A DNA stretch of 64,000 nt from Desulfobacteraceae bacterium (lineage in GTDB: Bacteria > Desulfobacterota > Desulfobacteria > Desulfobacterales > Desulfobacteraceae). The position numbers were made by a program, and so were the translations under genes. Of this stretch, positions 26,259 to 35,055 are shown one piece after another. The stretch's first letter is position 1. Each line of letters starts with the position of its first letter. The stretch spans positions 4,260-68,259 of the forward strand of contig JADGFI010000022.1 of the NCBI GenBank assembly GCA_016743945.1. Reading direction: 5' to 3'. Below the pieces are notes generated by a model. It was given only the letters and a program-made list of their open reading frames with translations, ran no database searches and was not told the DNA's origin.

Positions 26259-27452
26259 CTACTTCAATGTTCTGGCAAAGGCTCTGATATCATCCACCAG
26301 CAGGTCGCCGTCTTCCAGGGCGGCAAAATGGCCGCCGTGACTCATTTCCGTCCATTGGGTAATATTGTACATCCGCTCGCAATAGGAACGGGGAGGCCAG
26401 GGAAGCATTTCAGCCGGGAACAGGGCGCAGGCCGTGGGCACTTCTACCCGGCGGCCATCAGCTCCCAGTACCCGTCCACAGCCTTCAAGGCCCCTGGTAC
26501 CATCCGGGCCCAAAAGGCCTTCCCCTTCTTCCCGCCGGCCGAAATAGACCCAGGACGCGGTGTTAAAGGTTCCGGTGACAATATAAACCATGATATTGGT
26601 CAAAAGGGTGTCTTTAGAATGGGCGCTTTCAATGTCATCCCCGTCGGTGTCGGACCAGGTCTGAAATTTTTCCAGGATCCATGCGGCCACACCCACCGGG
26701 CTGTCTGCCATGGCATACCCCAGGGTCTGGGGCTTGGTGGCCTGCTGGGTTCTGTAACCGTCTTCCATGATCTGATCGCGTTCCAGTTTTTTCTGCCAGG
26801 CAATTTCCTCGGGCGTCTGGGGGCCGTCCACATGGCGCATTCCCGCACAATTAACGTGGATAGCCATACAGGAAGGGGCATGGTCGTATCCCAACCAGTT
26901 GGAAACCACACTTCCCCAGTCCCCGCCCTGGGCCAGGTAATTTTTATACCCCAGGGTCTGTGTCATGAGTTTGTTAAAAATCTGGGCCATCTTCCGGGGC
27001 CCCATGGGACGGGAAGGACGTCCTGAAAACCCAAATCCGGGGAGGGATGGCGCGATGACGTCAAAGGCGTCTTCTTCGTTTCCGCCAAACCGTTCCGGGT
27101 GTGCCAGGGGTTCAATAATATCAAGAAATTCAACAATGGATCCTGGCCAGCCATGGCTGATCAGCAAAGGCGTCGGTGACGACCCGCTGCCTTTCTCCAT
27201 TATAAAATGAACATCAACACCGTCAACCGGGGCTTTAAAATGGGAAAATTTATTAATTTTGGCTTCCCATTGGCGCCAGTCATACTCATTGACCCAATAA
27301 TCGCAGATTTCTTTGAGGTAATCCATGTTGGTGCCGTAAAGCCAGCCCCCATCATCGGGCATCTCAATGTTGTTCCAAGGGTATTGTTTTACCCTGGTTT
27401 TGATATATTCCAGTTTTTCATCTGATACCTTGACTTGAAATGGATTTAGCAT
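26259..27452 (-). CDS. Epoxide hydrolase (EphN-domain alpha/beta hydrolase)
   Basis: A 397-aa alpha/beta hydrolase with the N-terminal epoxide hydrolase domain (FQVKVSDEKLEYIKTRVKQ, then WRQWEAKINKFSHF). The oxyanion motif is ISHGWPGSIVEF and the nucleophile elbow QGGDWGSVVSNW, with Asp as nucleophile. The catalytic histidine lies in MSHGGHFAALEDGD. Epoxide hydrolases of this type convert epoxides to diols; some relatives hydrolyse other substrates. It has AAAGGAG before ATG and is the first structural gene of the cluster. Its role in a demethylation pathway is unexpected and may point to a ring-containing or unsaturated substrate. Confidence 0.88.
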   Translation of the reverse strand: MLNPFQVKVSDEKLEYIKTRVKQYPWNNIEMPDDGGWLYGTNMDYLKEICDYWVNEYDWRQWEAKINKFSHFKAPVDGVDVHFIMEKGSGSSPTPLLISHGWPGSIVEFLDIIEPLAHPERFGGNEEDAFDVIAPSLPGFGFSGRPSRPMGPRKMAQIFNKLMTQTLGYKNYLAQGGDWGSVVSNWLGYDHAPSCMAIHVNCAGMRHVDGPQTPEEIAWQKKLERDQIMEDGYRTQQATKPQTLGYAMADSPVGVAAWILEKFQTWSDTDGDDIESAHSKDTLLTNIMVYIVTGTFNTASWVYFGRREEGEGLLGPDGTRGLEGCGRVLGADGRRVEVPTACALFPAEMLPWPPRSYCERMYNITQWTEMSHGGHFAALEDGDLLVDDIRAFARTLK

Positions 27453-27568
27453 CTGTTAGACTCCTTTATTAAAAATAGCATGTTTATTGTTTCATAATTT
27501 AAGTGTTCAATCTAATTGCCTATCTGACCCATCTCATTTAAGTCTTACAAAAAAAAAGAAAAGACTTC

Positions 27569-27584
27569 CATGACCACGGTCATG
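27569..27584. promoter_or_regulatory. Palindromic operator, Crp/Fnr (HcpR-like) type
   Basis: CATGACCACGGTCATG is a palindrome with 7-bp arms and a 2-bp centre. It lies in the 209-base gap between the Crp/Fnr gene and the first catabolic gene. Its core TGACC-NN-GGTCA is the half-site arrangement reported for HcpR, a Crp/Fnr regulator of sulfate reducers. Control of the operon by the adjacent regulator is inferred. Confidence 0.55.
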
Positions 27585-27661
27585 TTCAGGAACGATTGTT
27601 AAAAAAAAATGATGTATTGTTTAAAGAGGATTGATTATCTAATGGGAGGAAGGAGCATGCG

Positions 27662-28351
27662 CTAGATGGTGAGGTCCCCGAATTCCCTGTCGCCCAGGGC
27701 CTTGGAATCCAGGATACGGATCTGCCCCCGCCGGGTCTCTATCATACCCAGGTCCCGAAGATGCCCCATGGCCCTAAGTGTTGATTCAGGTGTGGTGCCG
27801 GCGATTTCAGAAACTTCAACGCTGGTAAAATGAAGGGGGGAACCAAACTTGCTGTGGAGGGTGGACAAGACCCGCATAATCCGATTTTCCACATTTTTTT
27901 CCATAAAGTCCATTATCCTGGAATTTGCAGAGTCAAAGGCGGTACCGATGATTCGAAGCAGGTTGAAAATACTAGTGGGATGTTTTTCCACAAAGGGAAT
28001 AAAGTCATTTGCCATAACCCTCAGGCAGCGGGTGGTCTCAAGGGCCTGGGCTTCCAAAACACGGGGGTGGTCCAGATAAGGGCTTAATAAATTATAACAT
28101 TCCCCGGTTTTTACCAGAAGCACTGTGAACCGCCGTCCCGAAGAGGAACTCATACTGACCCTGAGCAGTCCTGATACCACAAAGAGAACATTGGCATATC
28201 CGTCCCCTGTGCTTGAGACGATGGTGGTTTCAGGAAAGGTCACCAGCTTTGAGATGTTTGCCAGGTCCGTTATTATATTTGGGGCCAGTCCCCTGCAAAA
28301 ACTGGAACCGTTTAAAAAGACTTGTTTATCTTCTAAGGTAAATTCTTTCAT
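27662..28351 (-). CDS. Crp/Fnr family transcriptional regulator
   Basis: A 229-aa regulator. The start ATG at 28351 has AAGGAAG at the correct distance; a frame extension to 28543 lacks support. The cyclic-nucleotide-type barrel (FLNGSSFCRGLAPNIITDLA, NVLFVVSGLLRVSMSSSSGR, FTVLLVKTGECYNLLS) is followed by a long dimer helix and a Crp-type HTH (HFTSVEVSEIAGTTPESTL, RAMGHLRDLGMIETRRGQ). The barrel lacks the cAMP-binding phosphate-cassette pattern. Cysteines at two sites could matter for redox or heme sensing, but no FNR-type cluster motif is seen. It probably regulates the downstream amine cluster through the 27569 palindrome. Confidence 0.88.
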   Translation of the reverse strand: MKEFTLEDKQVFLNGSSFCRGLAPNIITDLANISKLVTFPETTIVSSTGDGYANVLFVVSGLLRVSMSSSSGRRFTVLLVKTGECYNLLSPYLDHPRVLEAQALETTRCLRVMANDFIPFVEKHPTSIFNLLRIIGTAFDSANSRIMDFMEKNVENRIMRVLSTLHSKFGSPLHFTSVEVSEIAGTTPESTLRAMGHLRDLGMIETRRGQIRILDSKALGDREFGDLTI

Positions 28352-28819
28352 TTGCGCTTCCTTAAAAAAAAACTCATTTAAGCCGGGAGGGGTCAAATTT
28401 TTCCCCAGTTCCGGCGATCCCCACATCTGGCACTTTTTAAAAGACGACTTTATGCTGGACAATATACGATGAACCTGAAAAGTCAATTCTTTTAATTTTC
28501 TCACGCCTGTATGCACTTTGTCACCCGTAAAGTGGCCTTTCAAAATATTTAGATCAAAAATACAAAATTTCTAACCCTTATCATGTGATTCAGTTATGGT
28601 TATAATCATGGCTTTTCAGGATTAAAAACTTACCCGGACAATCCCTTGTTTTCTCGATAACCGGCATGCCCGGAGGCTATAATCTCTTGTCCTGGAACCA
28701 TGCGCTTTCGGAGGGTTATAACCGTTTTTGGGAACTGCTTGTTCAAGGATTCATATTGACAATGCATTCCCTTCTGGGATATTCAACCCTCTTATAATAG
28801 ATAAAGAGGATATAAAAGA
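28352..28819. other. Divergent intergenic region
   Basis: It separates the minus-strand Crp/Fnr gene from the plus-strand LOG gene and must hold both promoters. Nothing specific beyond AT-rich hexamers was recognised, and no RNA gene was seen. Confidence 0.4.
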
Positions 28820-29401
28820 ATGAAAAATATATGTGTATATTGCGGGTCAAACTCTGGCCGACGACCCGAGTATGTGGCAGCGGCCCGTTTTCTGGCTGAA
28901 GAATTATTGTTGCGGGAAATCGGGCTGGTCTATGGTGGTGCCCATGTGGGTATCATGGGAGAGATTGCAAATACGGTCCTTAAGGGCGGAGGAGAGGTCA
29001 TTGGCATCATGCCCCAGGCCTTGGTGGACCGGGAGGTATCCCATACCGGGCTAACCGAGCTTATCATCGTTAATTCCATGCACGAGCGCAAGGCCATGAT
29101 GGCAGACCTGTCCCATGGATTCATCGCTCTGCCCGGAGGACTTGGGACCGTTGAAGAATTATTCGAAGTCCTGACCTGGGCCCAACTGGGGTTTCACAAA
29201 AAACCCTGCGGTCTTCTCAATGCAAGCGGTTACTATGATCATTTATCCTCTTTCCTGGACCACACGGTTGAGGAAGGATTTGTCAAGGATGTCCATCGGT
29301 CCATGCTCATTGTTGAAAAAAACCCGGCCACACTTCTGGATCGGTTTACCACCTATGAACCGCCCTTGGTGAACAAATGGATCGGCAGGGAGAATACCTG
29401 A
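28820..29401 (+). CDS. LOG family protein (TIGR00730; nucleotide 5'-monophosphate phosphoribohydrolase type)
   Basis: A 193-aa Rossmann-type protein with the signature PGGLGTVEELFEVLTW, and with SMHERKAMM carrying the Arg/Lys of the active site. Family members cleave the N-glycosidic bond of cytokinin or purine nucleoside monophosphates. In non-plant-associated bacteria the physiological role is nucleotide turnover or unknown. The N terminus ICVYCGSNSGRRPEY is typical. It is preceded by AAAGAGG upstream of ATG. It is followed by an unrelated TraB/GumN gene and is not part of a recognisable pathway cluster. Confidence 0.92.
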   Translation: MKNICVYCGSNSGRRPEYVAAARFLAEELLLREIGLVYGGAHVGIMGEIANTVLKGGGEVIGIMPQALVDREVSHTGLTELIIVNSMHERKAMMADLSHGFIALPGGLGTVEELFEVLTWAQLGFHKKPCGLLNASGYYDHLSSFLDHTVEEGFVKDVHRSMLIVEKNPATLLDRFTTYEPPLVNKWIGRENT

Positions 29402-29474
29402 TAGGCCTTTGTTCTGAGCAAGGCGCATGGCCGGACCCTAGGTACAAAACAAACTGATCTTAAAGGAGTTGCCC

Positions 29475-30356
29475 ATGAGAATCAAACACCTGAAATTCAA
29501 ACAATTTTGTGTCGGGACCCTGTGTTTTTTTCTCCTGACCGGGGCAGCCCAGGGCGGATCACCCGTTTGGAAGGTAAGCCGTGGAGACCGCCACTTTTAT
29601 CTGGGAGGAACCATTCATATTCTGGGAAAATCAGACTACCCCTTGCCCAGGGCCTTTGATGCAGCCTATGACAAATCAGATACCCTGGTCTTTGAGACAG
29701 ACATCAAAAAAAGCCGTGACCCCAAATTCACAGAAAGATTCATGGCAAAAATGGTCTATTCGGACAACCGGACCCTGAAAAAACTACTGACACCTGCCAC
29801 CTTCCGGGCACTTACAATTTTCGCTGCAAATCGGAATATCCCGGTTGATGCAATGAATCAATTCAAACCCGGCCTGGTTCTGGTATCATTGACCCTTCTG
29901 GAAGTTGAACGGCTTGGGGTTGGGGGAATCGGGGTAGATGAATTCTTTTTTTCAAAAGCGGTCAAGGATGGCAAAATGATGCATCACCTTGAAAGCCTTG
30001 ATGAGCAAATTTCGTTTTTTGAAAACATGGGACTGGGGAATGAAGATGAATTAATCGCTTATATCATCCGAGACCTGGAAAGCCTGCCCGGGTTACTGCC
30101 GGTCATCAAATCCACCTGGAAAACAGGCGATACCCCGGGCCTTGACAAGGCTATACTGGCCCCGCTGAAAAATGATTTCCCGGAACTTTACCAGTCCCTG
30201 TTTTTGGAGAGAAACAAAAAATGGATGCCCAAAATTCAAACACTTGCGGCCACGCCGGAAGTTGAATTTATTTTGGTGGGCGCAGCCCATCTGGCTGGAG
30301 AACAGGGCCTTTTGGCCCTGCTCAAAACCCGGGGATTCACCCTTAAAAATCAATAG
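29475..30356 (+). CDS. TraB/GumN family protein
   Basis: A 293-aa exported protein of the TraB/GumN (PrgY) family. The ATG at 29475 is preferred over an in-frame TTG at 29469 because AAGGAG sits six bases upstream. It has a signal peptide (FCVGTLCFFLLTGAAQG), then the family-defining GGTIHILGKSDYPLP near the start. FETDIKKS, HHLESLDEQISFFENM, and VGAAHLAGEQGLLALL near the C terminus follow. The two conserved GxxH motifs suggest a metallo-hydrolase fold (Tiki-like). The physiological substrate is unknown. It is preceded by the LOG gene and followed by a structured repeat. Confidence 0.88.
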   Translation: MRIKHLKFKQFCVGTLCFFLLTGAAQGGSPVWKVSRGDRHFYLGGTIHILGKSDYPLPRAFDAAYDKSDTLVFETDIKKSRDPKFTERFMAKMVYSDNRTLKKLLTPATFRALTIFAANRNIPVDAMNQFKPGLVLVSLTLLEVERLGVGGIGVDEFFFSKAVKDGKMMHHLESLDEQISFFENMGLGNEDELIAYIIRDLESLPGLLPVIKSTWKTGDTPGLDKAILAPLKNDFPELYQSLFLERNKKWMPKIQTLAATPEVEFILVGAAHLAGEQGLLALLKTRGFTLKNQ

Positions 30357-30367
30357 TATAAGAATTT

Positions 30368-30434
30368 GCATTTAGCCATTAGGTTTTAGCTAACAGCTAA
30401 CTGCAAATGGCTAAATGCCCGCGCGATAGCGCGC
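30368..30434. repeat. Nested hairpin element between genes
   Basis: GCATTTAGCCATT (30368-30380) and its exact complement (30406-30418) enclose a smaller TTAGCT/AGCTAA hairpin, and a GCGCG/CGCGC hairpin follows at 30421-30434. The structure is strong but has no T tract. It may be a REP-like or cruciform-forming intergenic element. Confidence 0.45.
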
Positions 30435-30573
30435 TAATTTATACTGTCTTTCTGACAAATTAAACTTGTAAATTACCCTATATACTGTATAACCCCTTTC
30501 TTGTATTTTTTTTTTAATATTTATCCGGCAGATGGGATGTCGGATTTTCTCTATTAGTAAAGGGTATCATATT

Positions 30574-31683
30574 ATGCAGCTTAATTGTGGAATCGTGGGA
30601 CTTCCCAACGTTGGGAAGTCAACCATATTTTCGGCACTGACCTCAGCACCTGCCGAAGCGGCGAACTATCCATTTTGCACCATCGAACCCAATGTGGGCA
30701 TCGTACATGTTCCGGACAAAAGACTGGGTCAGATCACCGAGTATATCATTCCCAAAAAAATTATCCCTGCCGTTGTTGAATTTGTGGATATTGCAGGCCT
30801 TGTAAAAGGGGCTTCCAAGGGAGAGGGTCTTGGAAACAAATTTTTGGGACATATCCGACAGGTGGGTGCCATTGTCCATGTGGTTCGGTGTTTCGAAGAT
30901 GACGATGTGGTGCATGTAGATGGCAAGGTTGATCCCGCAAGTGATATTGAGACCATCAGTATTGAACTTGCCTTTGCAGACCTTGAGACGGTTCAAAAAC
31001 GTCAGGAGAACCTTGTCCGGCTAAAAAAATCCAATGACAAAAAGATTTCAGAAAGGGCAAAGGCAACAGAGCCTGTCTTAATATTATTGGAAGAAGCCCT
31101 GGAAGAGGGAATACCCGCACGTCGGGTGGACTTGGATGAGCGGCAGGCAGAAATGATTGCCGATCTTCACCTGATTACCATGAAAAAGCAGCTCTATTGC
31201 TGCAACGTGGGGGATGATGAACTTGAGAAGGATAACGATCATGTAAAAACAGTTCGCGCCCTTGCCCAAAAAGATGGCTCTGGGGTGGTGGTTATCTCGG
31301 GCCAGCTGGAGTCTGAAATCAGCGATCTCGATTCTTCGGAAGAAAAAGCTGCGTTTCTTAAAGCTGCAGGCCTGGAAGAATCTGGCCTGGACCAGCTTAT
31401 CCGGGAAGCCTATGGGATGCTGGGGCTTCATACCTATTTTACCGCAGGCGAAAAAGAAGTCCGGGCCTGGACCTTTCCCAATGGCGCCAAAGCCCCCCAG
31501 GCGGCAGGGATTATTCATACAGATTTTGAACACGGATTTATCCGGGCCGAAACCTACCACTGTACAGATCTATTTGAGTATAAAACCGAACTAAAACTCA
31601 AAGAGAACGGAAGGCTGCGGGTGGAAGGCAAAGAGTATGTTGTGGCGGATGGAGATGTGCTTCACTTCAGGTTTAATGTGTAA
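30574..31683 (+). CDS. ychF: Redox-regulated ATPase YchF (Obg family)
   Basis: A 369-aa P-loop protein of the YchF subfamily, which hydrolyses ATP rather than GTP and binds ribosomes. The start ATG at 30574 gives the canonical N terminus MQLNCGIVGLPNVGKSTIFS; a longer frame from 30532 lacks support. G-motifs are GLPNVGKST, a degenerate G3 at DIAGLVKGASKGEG and IVHVVRCFEDDDV. A coiled-coil segment lies near residues 140-180 and the C-terminal TGS domain contains EVRAWTFPNGAKAPQAAG and FIRAETYHC. It is monocistronic housekeeping, ending at a strong hairpin. Confidence 0.97.
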   Translation: MQLNCGIVGLPNVGKSTIFSALTSAPAEAANYPFCTIEPNVGIVHVPDKRLGQITEYIIPKKIIPAVVEFVDIAGLVKGASKGEGLGNKFLGHIRQVGAIVHVVRCFEDDDVVHVDGKVDPASDIETISIELAFADLETVQKRQENLVRLKKSNDKKISERAKATEPVLILLEEALEEGIPARRVDLDERQAEMIADLHLITMKKQLYCCNVGDDELEKDNDHVKTVRALAQKDGSGVVVISGQLESEISDLDSSEEKAAFLKAAGLEESGLDQLIREAYGMLGLHTYFTAGEKEVRAWTFPNGAKAPQAAGIIHTDFEHGFIRAETYHCTDLFEYKTELKLKENGRLRVEGKEYVVADGDVLHFRFNV

Positions 31684-31688
31684 AGGAC

Positions 31689-31714
31689 CCTTTGGCCCTG
31701 GACCGGGCCAAAGG
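31689..31714 (+). terminator. Terminator after ychF
   Basis: Perfect 10-bp stem CCTTTGGCCC / GGGCCAAAGG with a 6-base loop, six bases after the ychF stop. It also faces the minus-strand peptidase gene and lacks a long T tract. Confidence 0.6.
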
Positions 31715-31761
31715 ATCTTGGGAATCAAAAAGCCCTGATCCATGGGGGTTAACCAGGGGAT

Positions 31762-33540
31762 TTAAATTGGCGCTGTTTTCTTTTTAAGCCATGCCGCAAC
31801 TTGTGGGTCAAGGGCAGGACTCAAGGCGTCATAGACCTGTTGATGATACCTGTTAAAATAATCGATTTCTTCCTGGCAGAGCAACTTTTTGTCCACAAGG
31901 GAGGTTTCAAAATGACAAAGCGTCATGTTCTCAAAGCGCATGAACTGACCAAACTCGGTCTTGTGGGCCTTTGCCACTAAAATCATATTTTCCAAACGGA
32001 TCCCGTAGTGACCTTCCCGGTAAAGCCCGGGCTCATTGGTCAAAAGCATCCCTTCGTTCAATTCCACATCTATGGGCGAAGGGCTGATCCTTGCAGGGCC
32101 CTCGTGGACACAGAGAAAAAAACCCACACCGTGGCCGGTACCATGGCCAAAATTCATGCCTTCCTTCCAGAGGAACTGCCGGGCCAGGGTATCAATTTGA
32201 AATCCTTTGGTTCCCTCGGGAAAAAGGGCCGTGGCCACACAGATATGACCTTTGAGCACCAGGGTATAATCGTTTATTTCCTGTTTTGTGGGAGTGCCTA
32301 AATTAAGGGTCCGGGTAATATCGGTGGTGCCGGTGAGATAATTACCCCCGGAATCGGAGAGGAACATGCCTTCTTTTTTAAGAACCCGGTCGCTTTGGGG
32401 ACTGGCTTTGTAATGACACATGGCCGAGTGATCCTTATAGGCCATGATGGGATCAAAACTATTGGTATAAAAGTCGGGCTGTTGTTTCCTGAACTCAAAG
32501 AGGGTTTCGGCCACGCTCATTTCGGAAACCGGCGTATCCTCTGTTTTATTTTCAAGCCAATGGAGAAAATTGACCATTGCCACCCCGTCTTTGATGGCGG
32601 TCTGGCGTATATGGTTAATTTGTGTCTCATTTTTAACCGCCTTGAGTTGGGTGGCAGGATTAATTTTCTCAATGATCCGGGCCTTTTTGCCCACGGCCTG
32701 ATAAAGAGCAACCCCCACGGCATCGGGATCCAGACAAATCCGGGTCTCTTGGCCCAGGCGGCCCAGGGTCTCTTCCACCTGGGTATAGTCGAGCAGCTCA
32801 ATCTTATCTTGTTTAAATTGAGCCACAAGCATTTCATCCACCTTAGAAGGATTGATAAAAACAATGGCCCGGTCGAGGGTGACAAGGGCAAAGGCCAGGT
32901 TAACGGGGGTGTTGTGGACATCCTCTCCCCTTAAATTAAAGGTCCAGGCAATGTCGTCCAGGGTGGTCATCAAATGGGTATTGGCATCGCTCTTGCCCAT
33001 GGCAATGCGGATCTGATCCAACTTTTCACCTCGTGTTTTACCCGCATAGGTGTCGGACAACATCCATGCCCTGGATGCTGGCATGGGGGGCCGGTCTGTC
33101 CAGATATCGGCGATAAGATCAAAATCCGTGGCAAGGATTATGCCTTTGTCCGTGAACACACGCCTATATTTTTTAACATTTGCCCCAGAGACAACCTTAC
33201 CGTCCATGGCAATGATATCCCCCGATAAAAGGGTTTGGGACAGCCAGGTCTCAAACTCCGGAACTCCAGGCTCTCCTTGCTTGAACAGCTCAAAAGCCGA
33301 TGGCCCTATCTGGGAAGCGGCCTGTATCCAATATCGAAAATCTGTCCAGAGAACGGCAGCTGTCTTTGTAACCACGGCCGTACCGGCAGAGCCGGTAAAA
33401 CCGGTGAGCCATTGCCTTGCCTGCCAAAAATCTGCCATATATTCACTCTGGTGGGGATCCCCGCTGGGGACCACAAGGGCTGCGATATTCCGGGCTGCCA
33501 TTTTTTTTCTTAACAGAGCTATTTTGTTGTTGGTATCCAA
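31762..33540 (-). CDS. Aminopeptidase P family metallopeptidase (M24B)
   Basis: A 592-aa three-domain Xaa-Pro aminopeptidase-like enzyme, the length of eukaryotic-type aminopeptidase P. It appears to start with TTG at 33538-33540, with AAAGGAT upstream; the first ATG would lose 13 residues. All five metal ligands are visible: the Asp pair in SDSGG and GTTDITRTLNLG, the His in GHGTGHGVGFFL, and the two Glu in LTNEPGLYREG and IRLENM. It should remove N-terminal residues from peptides with proline at position 2. It lies 22 bases after livF, so peptide and amino acid uptake and breakdown may be co-expressed. Confidence 0.93.
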   Translation of the reverse strand: MDTNNKIALLRKKMAARNIAALVVPSGDPHQSEYMADFWQARQWLTGFTGSAGTAVVTKTAAVLWTDFRYWIQAASQIGPSAFELFKQGEPGVPEFETWLSQTLLSGDIIAMDGKVVSGANVKKYRRVFTDKGIILATDFDLIADIWTDRPPMPASRAWMLSDTYAGKTRGEKLDQIRIAMGKSDANTHLMTTLDDIAWTFNLRGEDVHNTPVNLAFALVTLDRAIVFINPSKVDEMLVAQFKQDKIELLDYTQVEETLGRLGQETRICLDPDAVGVALYQAVGKKARIIEKINPATQLKAVKNETQINHIRQTAIKDGVAMVNFLHWLENKTEDTPVSEMSVAETLFEFRKQQPDFYTNSFDPIMAYKDHSAMCHYKASPQSDRVLKKEGMFLSDSGGNYLTGTTDITRTLNLGTPTKQEINDYTLVLKGHICVATALFPEGTKGFQIDTLARQFLWKEGMNFGHGTGHGVGFFLCVHEGPARISPSPIDVELNEGMLLTNEPGLYREGHYGIRLENMILVAKAHKTEFGQFMRFENMTLCHFETSLVDKKLLCQEEIDYFNRYHQQVYDALSPALDPQVAAWLKKKTAPI

Positions 33541-33562
33541 GAGATATATCCTTTATTTATTT

Positions 33563-34270
33563 TTATATTCCCAGATAGGCTTTTTTCACGTCTTCATTTA
33601 CCAGAAGGTTGGCACCGGTATCAAACAGGGTGATGACCCCATTTTCCATAACATATCCCCTGTGGGAGGCCTTTAGGGCCAAATTGGCATTTTGTTCCAC
33701 AAGAAAGATGGTTGTTTTCTGCTCCTGGTTGATACGCTTTATAATATCAAAGATTTGCCGGATAATGATGGGCGCAAGCCCCAGGGAGGGTTCATCCAAG
33801 AGCAGCAGTTTCGGGCGGGCCATCAACGCCCGGGAAATGGCCAGCATCTGCTGTTCACCGCCGCTAAGGGTTCCACCTGCCTGATTTCTTCTATTGGCAA
33901 GTACGGGAAAAAGAGTATATACATACTCAATATCTCGTTTAATGCCGTCTTTGTCTTTTCTTAAAAAAGCGCCCATGTCAAGATTTTCAGCCACGGTAAG
34001 ATAGGGAAAAATCCGTCTTCCTTCCGGCACCTGGACCATTCCTTTCTCAACGATTTTATTAGCGCCGACACGGGTGATATCTTCCCCGAGAAATGTCACA
34101 CTCCCCTGGCGGGCGGGAACAATCCCGGATATCGTCATCAAGGTGGTGGATTTACCAGCACCGTTTGCGCCGATAAGGCAAATAATTTCCCCTTGGTTAA
34201 TTTCAAGGGTCACCCCCTTTAGGGCATGGATATTTCCATAGAACGTATTTATATCTTTCAACTTAAGCAT
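33563..34270 (-). CDS. livF: Branched-chain/hydrophobic amino acid ABC transporter ATPase LivF
   Basis: A 235-aa ABC ATPase. Walker A is GANGAGKSTT, the signature is LSGGEQQML, Walker B is LLLLDEPSLGL and the switch histidine lies in TIFLVEQNA (Gln/Asn, typical of LivF). The start at 34270 overlaps the livG stop by 8 bases (GATGCTTAA), with GGGGAAG upstream. An ATG at 34285 would be a longer overlap. It pairs with LivG as the heterodimeric ATPase of the importer encoded here. Its C terminus ends KKAYLGI as in other LivF proteins. Confidence 0.95.
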   Translation of the reverse strand: MLKLKDINTFYGNIHALKGVTLEINQGEIICLIGANGAGKSTTLMTISGIVPARQGSVTFLGEDITRVGANKIVEKGMVQVPEGRRIFPYLTVAENLDMGAFLRKDKDGIKRDIEYVYTLFPVLANRRNQAGGTLSGGEQQMLAISRALMARPKLLLLDEPSLGLAPIIIRQIFDIIKRINQEQKTTIFLVEQNANLALKASHRGYVMENGVITLFDTGANLLVNEDVKKAYLGI

Positions 34271-35051
34271 CAGCGTCTTCCCCAAGATAGGCCTTGATTA
34301 CAATAGGATTGGATTTTATTTGTTCAGGCGTTCCTTCTGCAATTTTTTTACCATAATCCATTACAAAAATTTTATCAGAAAGACTCATGACCAGCTTCAT
34401 ATCATGTTCAATCAAAAGAATTGATATCTTTTCATTGTCCCTGATCCAGACAATCAGATCATCCAATTCCTTTGTTTCCTGGGGATTCATCCCGGCGGCC
34501 GGTTCATCCAACAGCAATAAAAAGGGGTCTGTTGCCATGGCCCGGGCAATTTCAAGTCGTCTCTGGGCGCCATAGGGAAGGTTCATGGCCAGTTCATTGA
34601 CATATTCGGCCAGGCCAATTTTCTCCAACACCTCATAGCTGTCTTTGATAAGTTGTTTCTCCTCATTGACCGTGGACCTGGGCCTAAAAATTGCACTTGC
34701 TATCCCTGATTTCAGTCTGCAATGACGGCCGATCATGACATTTTCCAGTACAGACATACTGCCAAAAAGCCTGATATTCTGGAAGGTCCGGGCCATGCCT
34801 TTTTCCGTAACCTCATTGGGTTTGAGGCCATTGATCCGCGCGGAAGATTTACCCGGCGGCGTGATGATAACATCCCCTGAAGTTGGGGGATAGATACCGG
34901 TAACGCAATTGAAAAAGGTTGTCTTGCCGGCACCATTGGGGCCGATCAGGGCAACTATTTCACCTTCGTTGACCGTTAGATCCAGGTTATCCAGTGCCTT
35001 AAGCCCACCAAACCTCATTGTAATATTTTCTACAGTCAGTATTGATTTCAT
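34263..35051 (-). CDS. livG: Branched-chain/hydrophobic amino acid ABC transporter ATPase LivG
   Basis: A 262-aa ABC ATPase. The start at 35051 is four bases after the livM stop with AAGG before it; the upstream frame to 35096 overlaps livM. Walker A is GPNGAGKTTFFN, the signature region is LPYGAQRRLEIARAMA (LSGGQ-like degenerate, as usual in LivG) and Walker B is LLLLDEPAAGMNPQE. LIEHDMKLVM carries the switch His. The long insert between Walker A and the signature (MARTFQNIRLF) is typical of LivG. Confidence 0.95.
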   Translation of the reverse strand: MKSILTVENITMRFGGLKALDNLDLTVNEGEIVALIGPNGAGKTTFFNCVTGIYPPTSGDVIITPPGKSSARINGLKPNEVTEKGMARTFQNIRLFGSMSVLENVMIGRHCRLKSGIASAIFRPRSTVNEEKQLIKDSYEVLEKIGLAEYVNELAMNLPYGAQRRLEIARAMATDPFLLLLDEPAAGMNPQETKELDDLIVWIRDNEKISILLIEHDMKLVMSLSDKIFVMDYGKKIAEGTPEQIKSNPIVIKAYLGEDADA

Positions 35052-35055
35052 AACC

